In this document: positions 1-6,839 of the stretch, in pieces
How the letters are laid out: every line of letters begins with the position of its first letter
Position numbering within the stretch: the first letter of the stretch is position 1
NCBI GenBank assembly: GCA_002353525.1
Contig: DEJV01000041.1
Coordinates: forward strand, 1 to 22,264
Length of the DNA: 22,264 bases
Source of the DNA: Prevotella sp. UBA2739
GTDB lineage: Bacteria; Bacteroidota; Bacteroidia; Bacteroidales; Bacteroidaceae
Reading direction: 5' to 3'
Translations under genes and position numbers: made by a program
The notes under the pieces: generated by a model
Databases searched by the model: none
What the model saw: only the letters and a program-made list of their open reading frames with translations
What the model was told of the DNA's origin: nothing

Positions 1-161
1 ATCTGCTTGTAGTTCTCGATGGCATCGTTGAAGTCAACAGGTGCGTCCTCAAACTTGTCTTTGTCGGCGAAGCCCTTTTCCTTCAGCTCGACGATGCGCT
101 TCATCAGCGGATGATCCAAGTGAAACGCTATTTCTGGGTGGTCACTATAATAGTTTGCCAT
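1..161 (-). CDS. Acyl-CoA dehydrogenase, N-terminal fragment (runs off the left edge)
   Basis: Only the first 53 codons are present. Translation from the ATG at 161 begins MANYYSDHPEIAFHL and continues HPLMKRIVELKEKGFADKDK, which I recognise as the N-terminus of the acyl-CoA dehydrogenase encoded next to etfB-etfA in Bacteroidales. The family oxidises acyl-CoA to enoyl-CoA with FAD and passes the electrons to electron-transfer flavoprotein, so the position directly after etfA on the same strand supports the call. No catalytic residues lie in the visible part. It is probably the last gene of the etf operon, although a four-helix-bundle gene now separates it from etfA. The identification rests on N-terminal similarity and context and is not proven here. 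Confidence 0.8.
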   Translation of the reverse strand, partial: MANYYSDHPEIAFHLDHPLMKRIVELKEKGFADKDKFEDAPVDFNDAIENYKQ

Positions 162-177
162 GATTTTATTTTTTTTT

Positions 178-213
178 GAAGTTAAGAAGTTAAGAAGTTA
201 AAGAAGTTAAGCC
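178..213. repeat. Left inverted repeat (36 bp) of the four-helix-bundle insert
   Basis: This is a run of GAAGTTAA/AAGAAGTTAA words ending in GCC. Read as reverse complement, the block at 608-644 is the same sequence except for one extra A. The two blocks therefore form near-perfect terminal inverted repeats around a single gene, with internal 8-9-bp tandem periodicity. It lies 16 bp upstream of the acyl-CoA dehydrogenase start. Confidence 0.9.
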
Positions 214-223
214 AAATGTTTTG

Positions 224-601
224 CTATAGTTGATTGCTAAAATTGTTGTCAGCAACTCCTTTGCAATAGGCATTAAGTAATTTACTTGTTTCCTCAATCG
301 AGATGACTAACTGGTCGTATTTGTTTTCGTTGATATAGCCAAGATCCTTTGATAAGACTATGTAATATCTACATTCCTCCAAGCTACCCTGAGCTATGTT
401 GTAGAAACGTAATTTATCAGCACGACCCAGTTTCTTATATCCTTCAGCGATATTTGCTGGAATAGATACAGCGGCGCGTTGGAATTGAGAGCAAAGCCCA
501 AATCTCTCGAAGTCTGGAAAAGACTTTGTGGCTTCGTAAACAGAAAGGACAAATTTATGAGCTTTCTGCCAAGCACCGATGTTTTGAAACTGGTTAGTCA
601 T
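224..601 (-). CDS. Four-helix-bundle protein (23S rRNA intervening-sequence protein family)
   Basis: The 125-residue protein has the family hallmarks: an N-terminal WQKAHKFVLSVYEATKSFP segment, then the central FGLCSQFQRAAVSIPANIAEG segment, and LEECRYYIVLSKDLGY in the third helix. Length and helical pattern match the TIGR02436/S23 family, whose members are found as ORFs inside 23S rRNA intervening sequences and free-standing in Bacteroidota; Avd of diversity-generating retroelements shares the fold. Molecular function is unknown; a basic helical bundle binding nucleic acid is plausible. The gene lies between etfA and the dehydrogenase on the same strand, inside inverted repeats at 178-213 and 608-644. 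The ATG at 601 is 6 bp inside the right repeat, so the repeats and gene form one compact 467-bp unit with no room for a promoter of its own. It is probably co-transcribed with etfA. Confidence 0.9.
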   Translation of the reverse strand: MTNQFQNIGAWQKAHKFVLSVYEATKSFPDFERFGLCSQFQRAAVSIPANIAEGYKKLGRADKLRFYNIAQGSLEECRYYIVLSKDLGYINENKYDQLVISIEETSKLLNAYCKGVADNNFSNQL

Positions 602-607
602 TGTAAT

Positions 608-644
608 GGCTTAACTTCTTTAACTTCTTAACTTCTTTAACTTC
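608..644. repeat. Right inverted repeat (37 bp) of the four-helix-bundle insert
   Basis: This is the reverse complement of the block at 178-213 with a one-base length difference. It fills almost all of the gap between the etfA stop (650) and the start of the four-helix-bundle gene (601). In the transcript the two repeats could pair into a long stem enclosing the whole coding region. Confidence 0.9.
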
Positions 645-649
645 AGATT

Positions 650-1672
650 TTACTTAGTGTTCTGCTTATAATACTTGATCAGCTTCGGCACGACCTCTTC
701 AACAGTACCAACGATGACGTAGTCGGCAATCTTGTTGATTGGAGCGTCTGGGTCGTTGTTGACACTGATGATGATGCCAGAGTCTTGCATACCAGCGATA
801 TGCTGAATCTGTCCAGAGATACCGCAGGCGATATACACCTTCGGATGAACTGTTACACCCGTCTGACCGATCTGACGATCGTGGTCGAGCCAGCCTGCAT
901 CAACGGCAGCACGAGAACCACCAACCTCACCATGCAGCACCTTAGCCAACTGGAACAACATATCGAAGTTCTCCTTCGAGCCCATGCCGTAACCACCGGC
1001 AACCACGATGGGCGCGCCCTTCAGGTTGTGCTTGGCGGCCTGTACCTCGTGGGTGAGCACCTTTACTACATAAGCCTCGGGGCTGACATACTTGCTGACC
1101 TCAGGATAAACCACTTCCTTCTTGCATTCGCCGTCATAGATTGCTTTCTGCATGACACCCGAGCGCACGGTAGCCATCTGGGGACGATGGTCGGGGTTCA
1201 CAATGGTAGCTACGATGTTACCACCGAAGGCGGGACGAATCTGATAGAGCAGATTCTCATATACCTTATTATTCTTCTTGTCCTCGTACGGACCAATCTC
1301 CAACTCTGTGCAGTCAGCAGTCAGACCGGAGGTCAGTGATGAAGACACACGTGGACCGAGATCACGACCGATGACGGTAGCACCCATCAGGCAGATCTGC
1401 GGCTGCTCCTCTTTGAAGAGGTTCACCAGAATGTCGGTATGGGGAGCCGATGTGTAGGGGAACAGTCCCTCGCCGTCGAAGACAAACAGTTTGTCAACAC
1501 CATAGGGCAGAATCTGCTCTTCCACTTTGTCCTTGATGCCTGTACCGGCCACCACGGCATGGAGCTCCACACCCAGTTCATTGGCGAGCTTGCGACCCTT
1601 GGTCAGCAGCTCCTGAGATACTTCCTGTACCAGGGTACCTTCTATTTCGCAATATACAAATACGTTGTTCAT
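650..1672 (-). CDS. etfA: Electron transfer flavoprotein, alpha subunit
   Basis: The 340-residue protein is the FAD-binding subunit of electron transfer flavoprotein, a soluble heterodimer that shuttles electrons between acyl-CoA dehydrogenases and other redox partners. The N-terminal half is the ETF alpha/beta Rossmann-like domain (residues 1-200; MNNVFVYCEIEG start, VIGRDLGPRVSSSL and SGLTADC segments). The C-terminal FAD domain (about 210-330) has the diagnostic GGSRAAVDAGW, RQIGQTG, YIACGISGQIQH and SVNNDPDAPI motifs that contact FAD. Length is normal for the family. It follows etfB on the same strand across a 94-bp gap holding an AT-rich palindromic repeat. It is probably co-transcribed with etfB. 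Confidence 0.97.
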   Translation of the reverse strand: MNNVFVYCEIEGTLVQEVSQELLTKGRKLANELGVELHAVVAGTGIKDKVEEQILPYGVDKLFVFDGEGLFPYTSAPHTDILVNLFKEEQPQICLMGATVIGRDLGPRVSSSLTSGLTADCTELEIGPYEDKKNNKVYENLLYQIRPAFGGNIVATIVNPDHRPQMATVRSGVMQKAIYDGECKKEVVYPEVSKYVSPEAYVVKVLTHEVQAAKHNLKGAPIVVAGGYGMGSKENFDMLFQLAKVLHGEVGGSRAAVDAGWLDHDRQIGQTGVTVHPKVYIACGISGQIQHIAGMQDSGIIISVNNDPDAPINKIADYVIVGTVEEVVPKLIKYYKQNTK

Positions 1673-1675
1673 AAT

Positions 1676-1764
1676 TTCAATTCATAATTAATAATTCATA
1701 ATGCATAATTGTTTCATGTTCAGCGCTGCCTAATTATGAATTATGCATTAAGCATTATGCATTG
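1676..1764. repeat. AT-rich palindromic spacer between etfB and etfA
   Basis: Short words such as ATTCATAAT, ATGCATAAT and ATTATGCATTA occur in both orientations on either side of an unrelated 20-bp core (about 1711-1730). The left and right halves are partly reverse-complementary. No gene fits here. Function unknown: it may be an mRNA hairpin adjusting etfB/etfA ratios, or an inert insertion. Confidence 0.7.
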
Positions 1765-1766
1765 CA

Positions 1767-2639
1767 TCAGCCAATGATTTTTTCGTCCAACAATTCTTTG
1801 ATCATTCCCTCGACATCAGCATCAGAAGCCGTCAAAGTCTTCGACTCCTTCGCCTGGAACACGATGTTCTTTACGGCCTTCACCTTCGTAGGCGAACCGC
1901 TAAGACCACACTGGTTGGCATCGCCATCCACGTCGGCCACGCTCCACTGGTTCAGATTCAACTCGGGGCGCTCCTCATACAGATAGTCATAGGGTGTGCC
2001 TTCGGCAGGACGTTCCATCGGACAAGTAGCGCGCTTGTATTTCATCACCAGCTTGGCATTCTGCGGACGACAGGGGGCAGCACTTCCGTTCACCGTAATC
2101 ACTACGGGCAGCGGAGCCTCTACAGTCTCCACGCCACCGTCGATGACGCGGCGGATGAGAGCCTTGCCATTCTCCACCTTCAAAATCTCCTCGGCATAAG
2201 TCACCTGGTTCAGTCCCAGTTTCTGGGCCACCTGCGGACCCACCTGGGCGGTATCACCGTCGATAGCTTGGCGGCCGCCGATGACGATGTCCACATCGCC
2301 AATCTTCTTGATGGCCGTAGCCAGTGCATAACTAGTGGCCAGTGTGTCGGCACCGGCAAACAGTCGGTCGGTAAGCAACCAGCCTGTATCGGCACCACGA
2401 TAGAGGCCCTGGCGGATAATCTCGCCTGCACGTGGAGGACCCATCGTGAGCACTCCTACGGTAGAACCCTCATGCTGCTCTTTCAAACGCAGAGCCTGCT
2501 CCAGGGCATTCAAATCTTCGGGATTGAAGATTGCAGGCAGCGCGGCACGGTTCACCGTACCTTCAGCCGTCATGGCGTCTTTGCCCACATTTCTTGTGTC
2601 GGGTACTTGCTTGGCAAGTACAACAATCTTTAAACTCAT
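1767..2639 (-). CDS. etfB: Electron transfer flavoprotein, beta subunit
   Basis: The 290-residue protein is the beta subunit of ETF, which binds AMP structurally and forms the recognition loop for acyl-CoA dehydrogenases. Family motifs visible are the start MSLKIVVLAKQVPDT, the FNPEDLNALEQALRLKE segment (about 38-55), GVLTMGPPRA (62-71), and the ETF-beta signature GGRQAIDGDTAQVGPQVAQK (121-140), followed by PLPVVITVNGSA. I chose the ATG at 2639 because homology starts there. The frame is open for 43 further codons, but that stretch is AT-rich, without family similarity, and contains the predicted promoter. It is the first gene of the operon. Confidence 0.97.
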   Translation of the reverse strand: MSLKIVVLAKQVPDTRNVGKDAMTAEGTVNRAALPAIFNPEDLNALEQALRLKEQHEGSTVGVLTMGPPRAGEIIRQGLYRGADTGWLLTDRLFAGADTLATSYALATAIKKIGDVDIVIGGRQAIDGDTAQVGPQVAQKLGLNQVTYAEEILKVENGKALIRRVIDGGVETVEAPLPVVITVNGSAAPCRPQNAKLVMKYKRATCPMERPAEGTPYDYLYEERPELNLNQWSVADVDGDANQCGLSGSPTKVKAVKNIVFQAKESKTLTASDADVEGMIKELLDEKIIG

Positions 2640-2694
2640 AAAATATTGAATAAAATAAATGTTATCGCTATTCTTGCATTTTCGAAAATCGGTG

Positions 2695-2725
2695 CAAAAG
2701 TACATATTTTTTATTGTTCGGCAAA
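2695..2725 (-). promoter_or_regulatory. Bacteroidota-type promoter of the etf operon
   Basis: On the minus strand the sequence reads TTTG (complement of 2722-2725), a 19-bp spacer, then TACTTTTG (complement of 2695-2702). These match the Bacteroidota -33 TTTG and -7 TAnnTTTG elements with correct spacing. Transcription would start near 2689, giving an etfB leader of about 50 nt. Confidence 0.75.
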
Positions 2726-2735
2726 AGAAATGGGT

Positions 2736-2788
2736 GTAAAAGTGCACATTTTTACTCAAAACGTGCACAAATTAATTGAAATGTGCAT
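2736..2788. promoter_or_regulatory. Phased GTGCA boxes upstream of the etf promoter (candidate operator)
   Basis: GTGCAC at 2742-2747, GTGCAC at 2763-2768 and GTGCAT at 2783-2788 are spaced 21 and 20 bp apart, i.e. two helical turns. The first sits in a longer imperfect palindrome, GTAAAA-GTGCAC-ATTTTTAC (2736-2755). The position just upstream of -33 suits an activator or repressor site. No regulator can be named from sequence alone. Confidence 0.4.
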
Positions 2789-2913
2789 GATTTGGATTGA
2801 TAATTTCTTAAAATGGGAAATTCTTAAAATGAGAATTGATAATTATCACAACGATAACGTTAACGCTGACGATAACGGCCTGGCGGAGTGAATAAAGGGG
2901 ACGAATAACTGCT

Positions 2914-2957
2914 TGATGCGACAGATTTGAGGGTGATAACTCAGGTTTGTCGCATCA
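2914..2957 (+). other. Perfect 10-bp inverted repeat inside the 313-bp repeat
   Basis: TGATGCGACA (2914-2923) is exactly complementary to TGTCGCATCA (2948-2957), with a smaller TGAG/CTCA pairing inside. All 44 bases are identical in the second copy (14834-14877), although the flanks differ. No T-tract follows, so it does not look like an intrinsic terminator. A protein-binding site or recombination end is possible. Confidence 0.75.
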
Positions 2958-3001
2958 TCGTGTTGGTGTCGTAACAAAACTTTGGGTTTTTGAGAGAAAT
3001 G

Positions 3002-3034
3002 TTTGGAATGAGGCTGTTTTCGGTGCTATCTTTG
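3002..3034 (+). promoter_or_regulatory. Promoter of the repeat-encoded small RNA, copy 1
   Basis: TTTG (3002-3005), a 21-bp spacer and TATCTTTG (3027-3034) match the Bacteroidota -33/-7 consensus. Both boxes are conserved in copy 2 although the spacer has diverged at several positions. Confidence 0.7.
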
Positions 3035-3039
3035 CAATG

Positions 3040-3197
3040 TCAATCAGACAAACACGAAACAAGAACAGATTTAGACATAGATAGATTAGTACTGAAGATT
3101 AGTTAGTTTTTTCATACAGCAAAGGTTTTTTAGGTTAGAGTTAATTAGTTAAGAGGGACGTATCAAAAGTGATTTTTGGTACGTCTCTCGTTTTTTT
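3040..3197 (+). ncRNA. Candidate small RNA (about 155 nt), copy 1
   Basis: The unit runs from the predicted start a few bases after TATCTTTG to a strong intrinsic terminator: GAGGGACGTATCAAAA pairs with TTTTGGTACGTCTCTC around a five-base loop, then a run of seven T. Between the two copies this part differs by only three substitutions and one T-run indel, while the roughly 160 bp upstream differ at about thirteen sites. A short ATG frame (3038 onward) in this copy is lost in copy 2, so coding is unlikely. I do not recognise an Rfam family. Alternatives are a transposable non-coding element or the orphan leader of a lost gene. Confidence 0.55.
3153..3197 (+). terminator. Intrinsic terminator of the repeat RNA, copy 1
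   Basis: A 16-bp stem (3153-3168 with 3174-3189, two G-U wobbles) closes a small loop and is followed by G and seven T. This is among the strongest terminators in the window and should also insulate the following gene. Confidence 0.85.
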
Positions 3198-3223
3198 CCT
3201 AAAATTGACTTCCGCTAGGCCAA

Positions 3224-3259
3224 TCCTCCATTCTCCATTCTCCATCCTCCATTCTCAAT
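3224..3259. repeat. CTCCATT simple-sequence repeat
   Basis: TCCTCCATTCTCCATTCTCC and further variant units form a short imperfect tandem array directly after the 313-bp repeat region. It is an intergenic low-complexity block with no coding sense. Confidence 0.7.
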
Positions 3260-3320
3260 CTACGTAAACATTTACGTGGATTAATTCGCTGATAATGATA
3301 ACTTTGTGAAACTCTTTTCG

Positions 3321-3328
3321 TATCTTTG
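3321..3328 (+). promoter_or_regulatory. -7 box for the secreted protein/pectate lyase unit
   Basis: TATCTTTG matches TAnnTTTG; no good -33 TTTG lies at the usual distance. It would give a leader of about 70 nt before the ATG at 3406. An ACGTAAA/TTTACGT inverted repeat lies about 50 bp upstream (3261-3277). Confidence 0.55.
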
Positions 3329-3405
3329 CAACATCCTGCTAGTAGCAACTCACAAAAACTTCAATAATATAGAAACTAATCACTAAACAATACATAATAA
3401 ACAAA

Positions 3406-3762
3406 ATGAGAAAACGACTGATTTTAGTGGTCCTCTCGCTCGTCATGACACTTGCTGTGATGGCCGACACCAAGCAGACCGTCAAGATTGACGGTACGGC
3501 CATCGACAAGACTGTGACGAAGATGACCTTCAATGGCGACAATGTGGTTCTTACCTTCAGCGACAACTCCACTCAGACAGAGGATATGGAGCTGGTGACC
3601 ATCGACTTCTTCTATTCGGGCACAGGCATAACCAACGCCAAGGCAGACGAGACGAAGGACAAACGAGTGTTTAACCTCAACGGACAGTATATGGGACGCG
3701 GACTGGAAGGACGTGCCAAGGGCGTATATGTCGTCGAGGGAAAGAAAGTTGTAGTGAAATAG
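3406..3762 (+). CDS. Small secreted protein with Prevotella-type C-terminal module
   Basis: The 118-residue protein starts with a Sec signal peptide (MRKRLILVVLSLVMTLAVMA, cleavage probable near residue 20). A short beta-rich segment follows (QTVKIDGTAIDKTVTKMTF, NVVLTFSDNSTQ). The C-terminal stretch from about residue 87 (VFNLNGQYMGRG ... AKGVYVVEGKKVVVK) resembles the tail found on many secreted Prevotella proteins, where it is thought to act as a type IX-like sorting or surface module; that role is inference. It lies 14 bp upstream of the pectate lyase and should share its transcript. No enzymatic motif is visible. Its binding partner or substrate is unknown, but the pairing suggests an accessory role in pectin use. 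Confidence 0.8.
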   Translation: MRKRLILVVLSLVMTLAVMADTKQTVKIDGTAIDKTVTKMTFNGDNVVLTFSDNSTQTEDMELVTIDFFYSGTGITNAKADETKDKRVFNLNGQYMGRGLEGRAKGVYVVEGKKVVVK

Positions 3763-3776
3763 GGGAGGGCAGAAAG

Positions 3777-6620
3777 ATGAGACAAACAACGATGATCATT
3801 TCCCTGCTGCTGGCAATGCTCGCCATGACTACAGGCTTGAACGCTCAGACATGGGACTTTACGTCGGTAGATGCTGCCGACCTGGAGAACCTGGAGGCCG
3901 ACAATAGCGGCAACTGGAGCTACGACGAGGGAAACAACCGCTGGTGCTATGTGAAGGCACTCAACGCCGAACCTGTAAAGGCCAATGGTGCCGAACTGGC
4001 GTACACCAAAGGACTGCTCATCACCGTGAGCGAGAGCGCCGAAGGTAACTTCCGTGCCGACAGCAAGAACAAACGCATGTGGATGGGCGGTGGCTCTATC
4101 ACCATTCCCAACCTGAAAGCAGGCGATAAGATTACGGTGTACTATATGTCGTCGAGCAAAACGGTGGCTCGTGGCATCAACGTAGAGAACATCACGCCCG
4201 TCTCGGGCGAGTTCGGAACCACCAGCTTGGGTACGGACAAGGTGACTAGCGTGGGTAAAGTGACTGCCGATGGTGATGTGCGACTCACCATGACTGGCGG
4301 CATGTATGTCTATAGCCTGCAAGTGGAAGAGCCCGACAGCGATGGCGACATCGACGACGGTGGCGGCGACACCCCTGCACCCACGCCTGCGGACCACTCC
4401 ACCTTTGCCAGCAGTGCCAGCAACCAGCTGGTGCTCACCGTGAACGGCGAGAACAAATACTACAACACAGCCGACCTGACCAGTGTCGACATCAACGACC
4501 AGACCATTACCATCAGTCAGGCTGCCGGTGCCGATACCTACGAGGCCACCGTCAACAACATTTCTTTCCGCAAGGCCACTGAAGGCCACAACGGCACCTT
4601 CGACAATACCAGCGGCAAGGTGCGCATCAGCGAGGCCCGCGGATGGTTTGAGGCTGCCTATGTGAAGTTCGAGCTCTTTGAGGGAGCCGCAAGCTACAAC
4701 GTATATATAAAAGGTGGAAAATATCAAGACTATACCCGCATCGACCACCAGCTGGTGCGCAACTATGGCACCTACGGCCGTGCCGACATGGTGGGACTTG
4801 TCAAGGCTGCCAACTATGCACTTAAGATAGTGCCCGTAGATGCCGACGGGGCAGAGATGACTGCTGCTGCCAACGAGGCCATTGCCATCAGCGTTGAGGC
4901 ATACGACCGTTCAGGATTTGCCCACAAGAACCGCACCGAGGGCGTGGGAGCCTACAACAACGACGGTTCGCTGAAGAGCAATGCCCGTGTGGTATACGTC
5001 ACCAAGAACAATGCCAAGACTGTCAGCCTCGACGTGACGGTCAACTCCAAGGGCGGCACCAGCACCTTCACAGGCCTGCAGGACATCATCTACGGCTATC
5101 AGAAAGGATATGAGACCCGGCCGCTCGCCATCCGCCTGATTGGTACCATCAGCGCCGCCGACTGCGACGAGTTCCTTAGTTCGGCCGAGGGTGTGCAGAT
5201 CAAGGGCGCAAAGGCTTATCAGCCCATGAACATCACCCTTGAGGGCATTGGCGACGATGCCGTCACCACCGGTTTCGGATTCCTCATCCGCAGCACCAGC
5301 AGCATCGAACTGCGCAATTTTGCCAACATGCTCTGCATGGACGATGCCATCAGCCTCGACACCGACAACGAGCATATCTGGGTGCACAACCTCGATCTCT
5401 TCTACGGACGGGCAGGAAGTGATGCCGACCAGAAGAAAGGCGACGGCACCATCGACATCAAAGGCGACTCACGCTATGTCACCGTCAGCTACAACCACCT
5501 CTGGGACAGTGGCAAGGCTTCGCTCTGTGGCATGAAGAGTGAGACCGGTCCTAACTGGATTACCTATCATCACAACTGGTTCGACCATAGCGACTCGCGC
5601 CATCCGCGCATTCGCACCATGAGCGTGCACGTCTACAACAACTATTTCGACGGCAACGCCAAATACGGCGTGGGAGCAGCCTTTCAGAGCAATGCCTTCG
5701 TAGAGAACAACTATTTCCGCAACTGCAAATACCCCATGCTCATCTCCCAGCAGGGCAGCGATATTGCTACCGACTCCGACGGTACCTTCTCGGGCGAGGA
5801 TGGAGGTATGATCAAAGCCTTCGGTAACAAGATCATCGGAGCCACACGCTACGTCACCTATCAGCAGAACGCCACCCAGTTTGATGCCTACGAGACTGCT
5901 ACACGCGATGAGCAGGTGCCTGCCAGTGTGAAGGCACGGTTGGGAGGACGCGCCTACGATAACTTCGATACCGATGCTTCCCTCTTCTATACCTACACTC
6001 CCGATGAGGCCGACCAAGTGCCGGGCATCGTGACGGGATGGCTGGGTGCTGGACGCATGAACCACGGCGACCTGCAGTGGACCTTCAACAATGCCACTGA
6101 AGACAAGAACTACAATGTGATTGACGCCCTGAAGAGCGCCCTCGAGAACTATCAGACGACGTTGCTGGGCATCTTCGGCGAAGAGGATTCCACAGGTGGC
6201 GGCGACAATCCCGGTGGCGATACCCCTGGCGGCGACAATCCTGGCGGTGATAACCCTGGCGGTGATACTCCTACGGGAACCATCACTTGCACCTTCGACA
6301 AGAGCGGAACACCCTCCAGCGATTTCTTCACAGTAGTGGGCAACGGCTCCAACAGCAAGGGCAAGGCTACTGTCGATGGCGTGGAGTACACCATCTGTCT
6401 GAAGATGGAGTCGGCTACGTCCATCAAGTTCACGCTTCCCGCTACCTACACCATGACCCTCTATTTCGAAGAGAACGAGAAGGCCAGCGTAAAGGTCGAC
6501 GGCGTAAAGAAGACTAGCGACACCAGCACCTATACCCAGGTGCTCGAGGCAGGTGCGCACGAGCTGACCAAGGCCGACAGCCGTAACCTGTTCTACATCA
6601 AGCTCGTTCCGCAAGAATAG
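3777..6620 (+). CDS. Secreted modular pectate lyase (polysaccharide lyase family 1)
   Basis: The 947-residue protein should cleave polygalacturonate by calcium-dependent beta-elimination outside the cell or at its surface. A signal peptide (1-23, ending LNAQ) leads into an N-terminal jelly-roll-like domain (about 25-185), an Asp/Gly/Pro linker, a fibronectin-like stretch (about 210-420) and the PL1 parallel beta-helix (about 430-790). Catalytic-site signatures are DGTIDIKG with D556 and D560 (calcium ligands by family analogy), LWDSGKASLCG, and DHSDSRHPRIR at 603-613, which contains the essential arginine of PL1 enzymes. A 25-residue GGDNP/GGDTP linker precedes a C-terminal beta-rich domain (about 835-947), probably carbohydrate-binding; its YIKLVP end resembles the YVYSLQVEEP end of the N-terminal domain. 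There is no SusC/SusD pair next to it, so it is not part of a complete utilisation locus here. Confidence 0.93.
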   Translation: MRQTTMIISLLLAMLAMTTGLNAQTWDFTSVDAADLENLEADNSGNWSYDEGNNRWCYVKALNAEPVKANGAELAYTKGLLITVSESAEGNFRADSKNKRMWMGGGSITIPNLKAGDKITVYYMSSSKTVARGINVENITPVSGEFGTTSLGTDKVTSVGKVTADGDVRLTMTGGMYVYSLQVEEPDSDGDIDDGGGDTPAPTPADHSTFASSASNQLVLTVNGENKYYNTADLTSVDINDQTITISQAAGADTYEATVNNISFRKATEGHNGTFDNTSGKVRISEARGWFEAAYVKFELFEGAASYNVYIKGGKYQDYTRIDHQLVRNYGTYGRADMVGLVKAANYALKIVPVDADGAEMTAAANEAIAISVEAYDRSGFAHKNRTEGVGAYNNDGSLKSNARVVYVTKNNAKTVSLDVTVNSKGGTSTFTGLQDIIYGYQKGYETRPLAIRLIGTISAADCDEFLSSAEGVQIKGAKAYQPMNITLEGIGDDAVTTGFGFLIRSTSSIELRNFANMLCMDDAISLDTDNEHIWVHNLDLFYGRAGSDADQKKGDGTIDIKGDSRYVTVSYNHLWDSGKASLCGMKSETGPNWITYHHNWFDHSDSRHPRIRTMSVHVYNNYFDGNAKYGVGAAFQSNAFVENNYFRNCKYPMLISQQGSDIATDSDGTFSGEDGGMIKAFGNKIIGATRYVTYQQNATQFDAYETATRDEQVPASVKARLGGRAYDNFDTDASLFYTYTPDEADQVPGIVTGWLGAGRMNHGDLQWTFNNATEDKNYNVIDALKSALENYQTTLLGIFGEEDSTGGGDNPGGDTPGGDNPGGDNPGGDTPTGTITCTFDKSGTPSSDFFTVVGNGSNSKGKATVDGVEYTICLKMESATSIKFTLPATYTMTLYFEENEKASVKVDGVKKTSDTSTYTQVLEAGAHELTKADSRNLFYIKLVPQE
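6196..6273 (+). repeat. In-frame Gly-Gly-Asp-Asn/Thr-Pro linker repeat
   Basis: Five 15-bp units encoding GGDNP or GGDTP sit between the lyase domain and the C-terminal domain of the pectate lyase. Such flexible linkers are common in secreted Bacteroidota enzymes. Unit number could vary by slippage without breaking the frame. Confidence 0.85.
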
Positions 6621-6650
6621 CCCTTCGAGGCCAGTCTAACAAACAAATCA

Positions 6651-6673
6651 GGGAGTCCTCACGGACTCCCTTT
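6651..6673 (+). terminator. Intrinsic terminator after the pectate lyase
   Basis: GGGAGTCC (6651-6658) pairs perfectly with GGACTCCC (6663-6670) around TCAC and is followed by TTT, 30 bp after the stop codon. A near copy of the hairpin recurs at 7237-7264. Confidence 0.75.
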
Positions 6674-6839
6674 CTCAGTTCTTGTCACCGAGTCCTCGCG
6701 GACAGATGGCAATCAATAGAATTCCAAATGCGGTAAAACCGCCATATCTTTGAATTATTAAAAATACAAATCTTGCACGGCCTAGTTATAAAACAACATA
6801 AACACGTGCTTTAATAATACATGTTGTATTACGAGAATC

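Larger units (their letters stand above)
2878..3190. repeat. 313-bp dispersed repeat, copy 1
   Basis: This stretch matches 14798-15111 with, by hand alignment, about 16 substitutions and one single-T indel (about 95% identity), in the same orientation. It contains no conserved ORF. It holds a hairpin (2914-2957), a promoter (3002-3034) and an intrinsic terminator (3153-3197). The non-coding region 2640-3405 is otherwise the etf promoter area, this repeat, a CTCCATT-type simple repeat and the promoter of the following gene. Confidence 0.93.

Noticed and set aside
2640..2768. 43-codon N-terminal extension of etfB
   Set aside because: The frame is open by chance; the family homology starts at MSLKIVVLAKQ (2639) and the predicted promoter lies inside the extension.
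3612..4748. 378-codon minus-strand frame over the small secreted protein and pectate lyase
   Set aside because: Antisense shadow; the plus-strand products have signal peptides and family motifs.
5469..6614. 381-codon minus-strand frame
   Set aside because: Antisense to the lyase domain and linker of the pectate lyase; no support.
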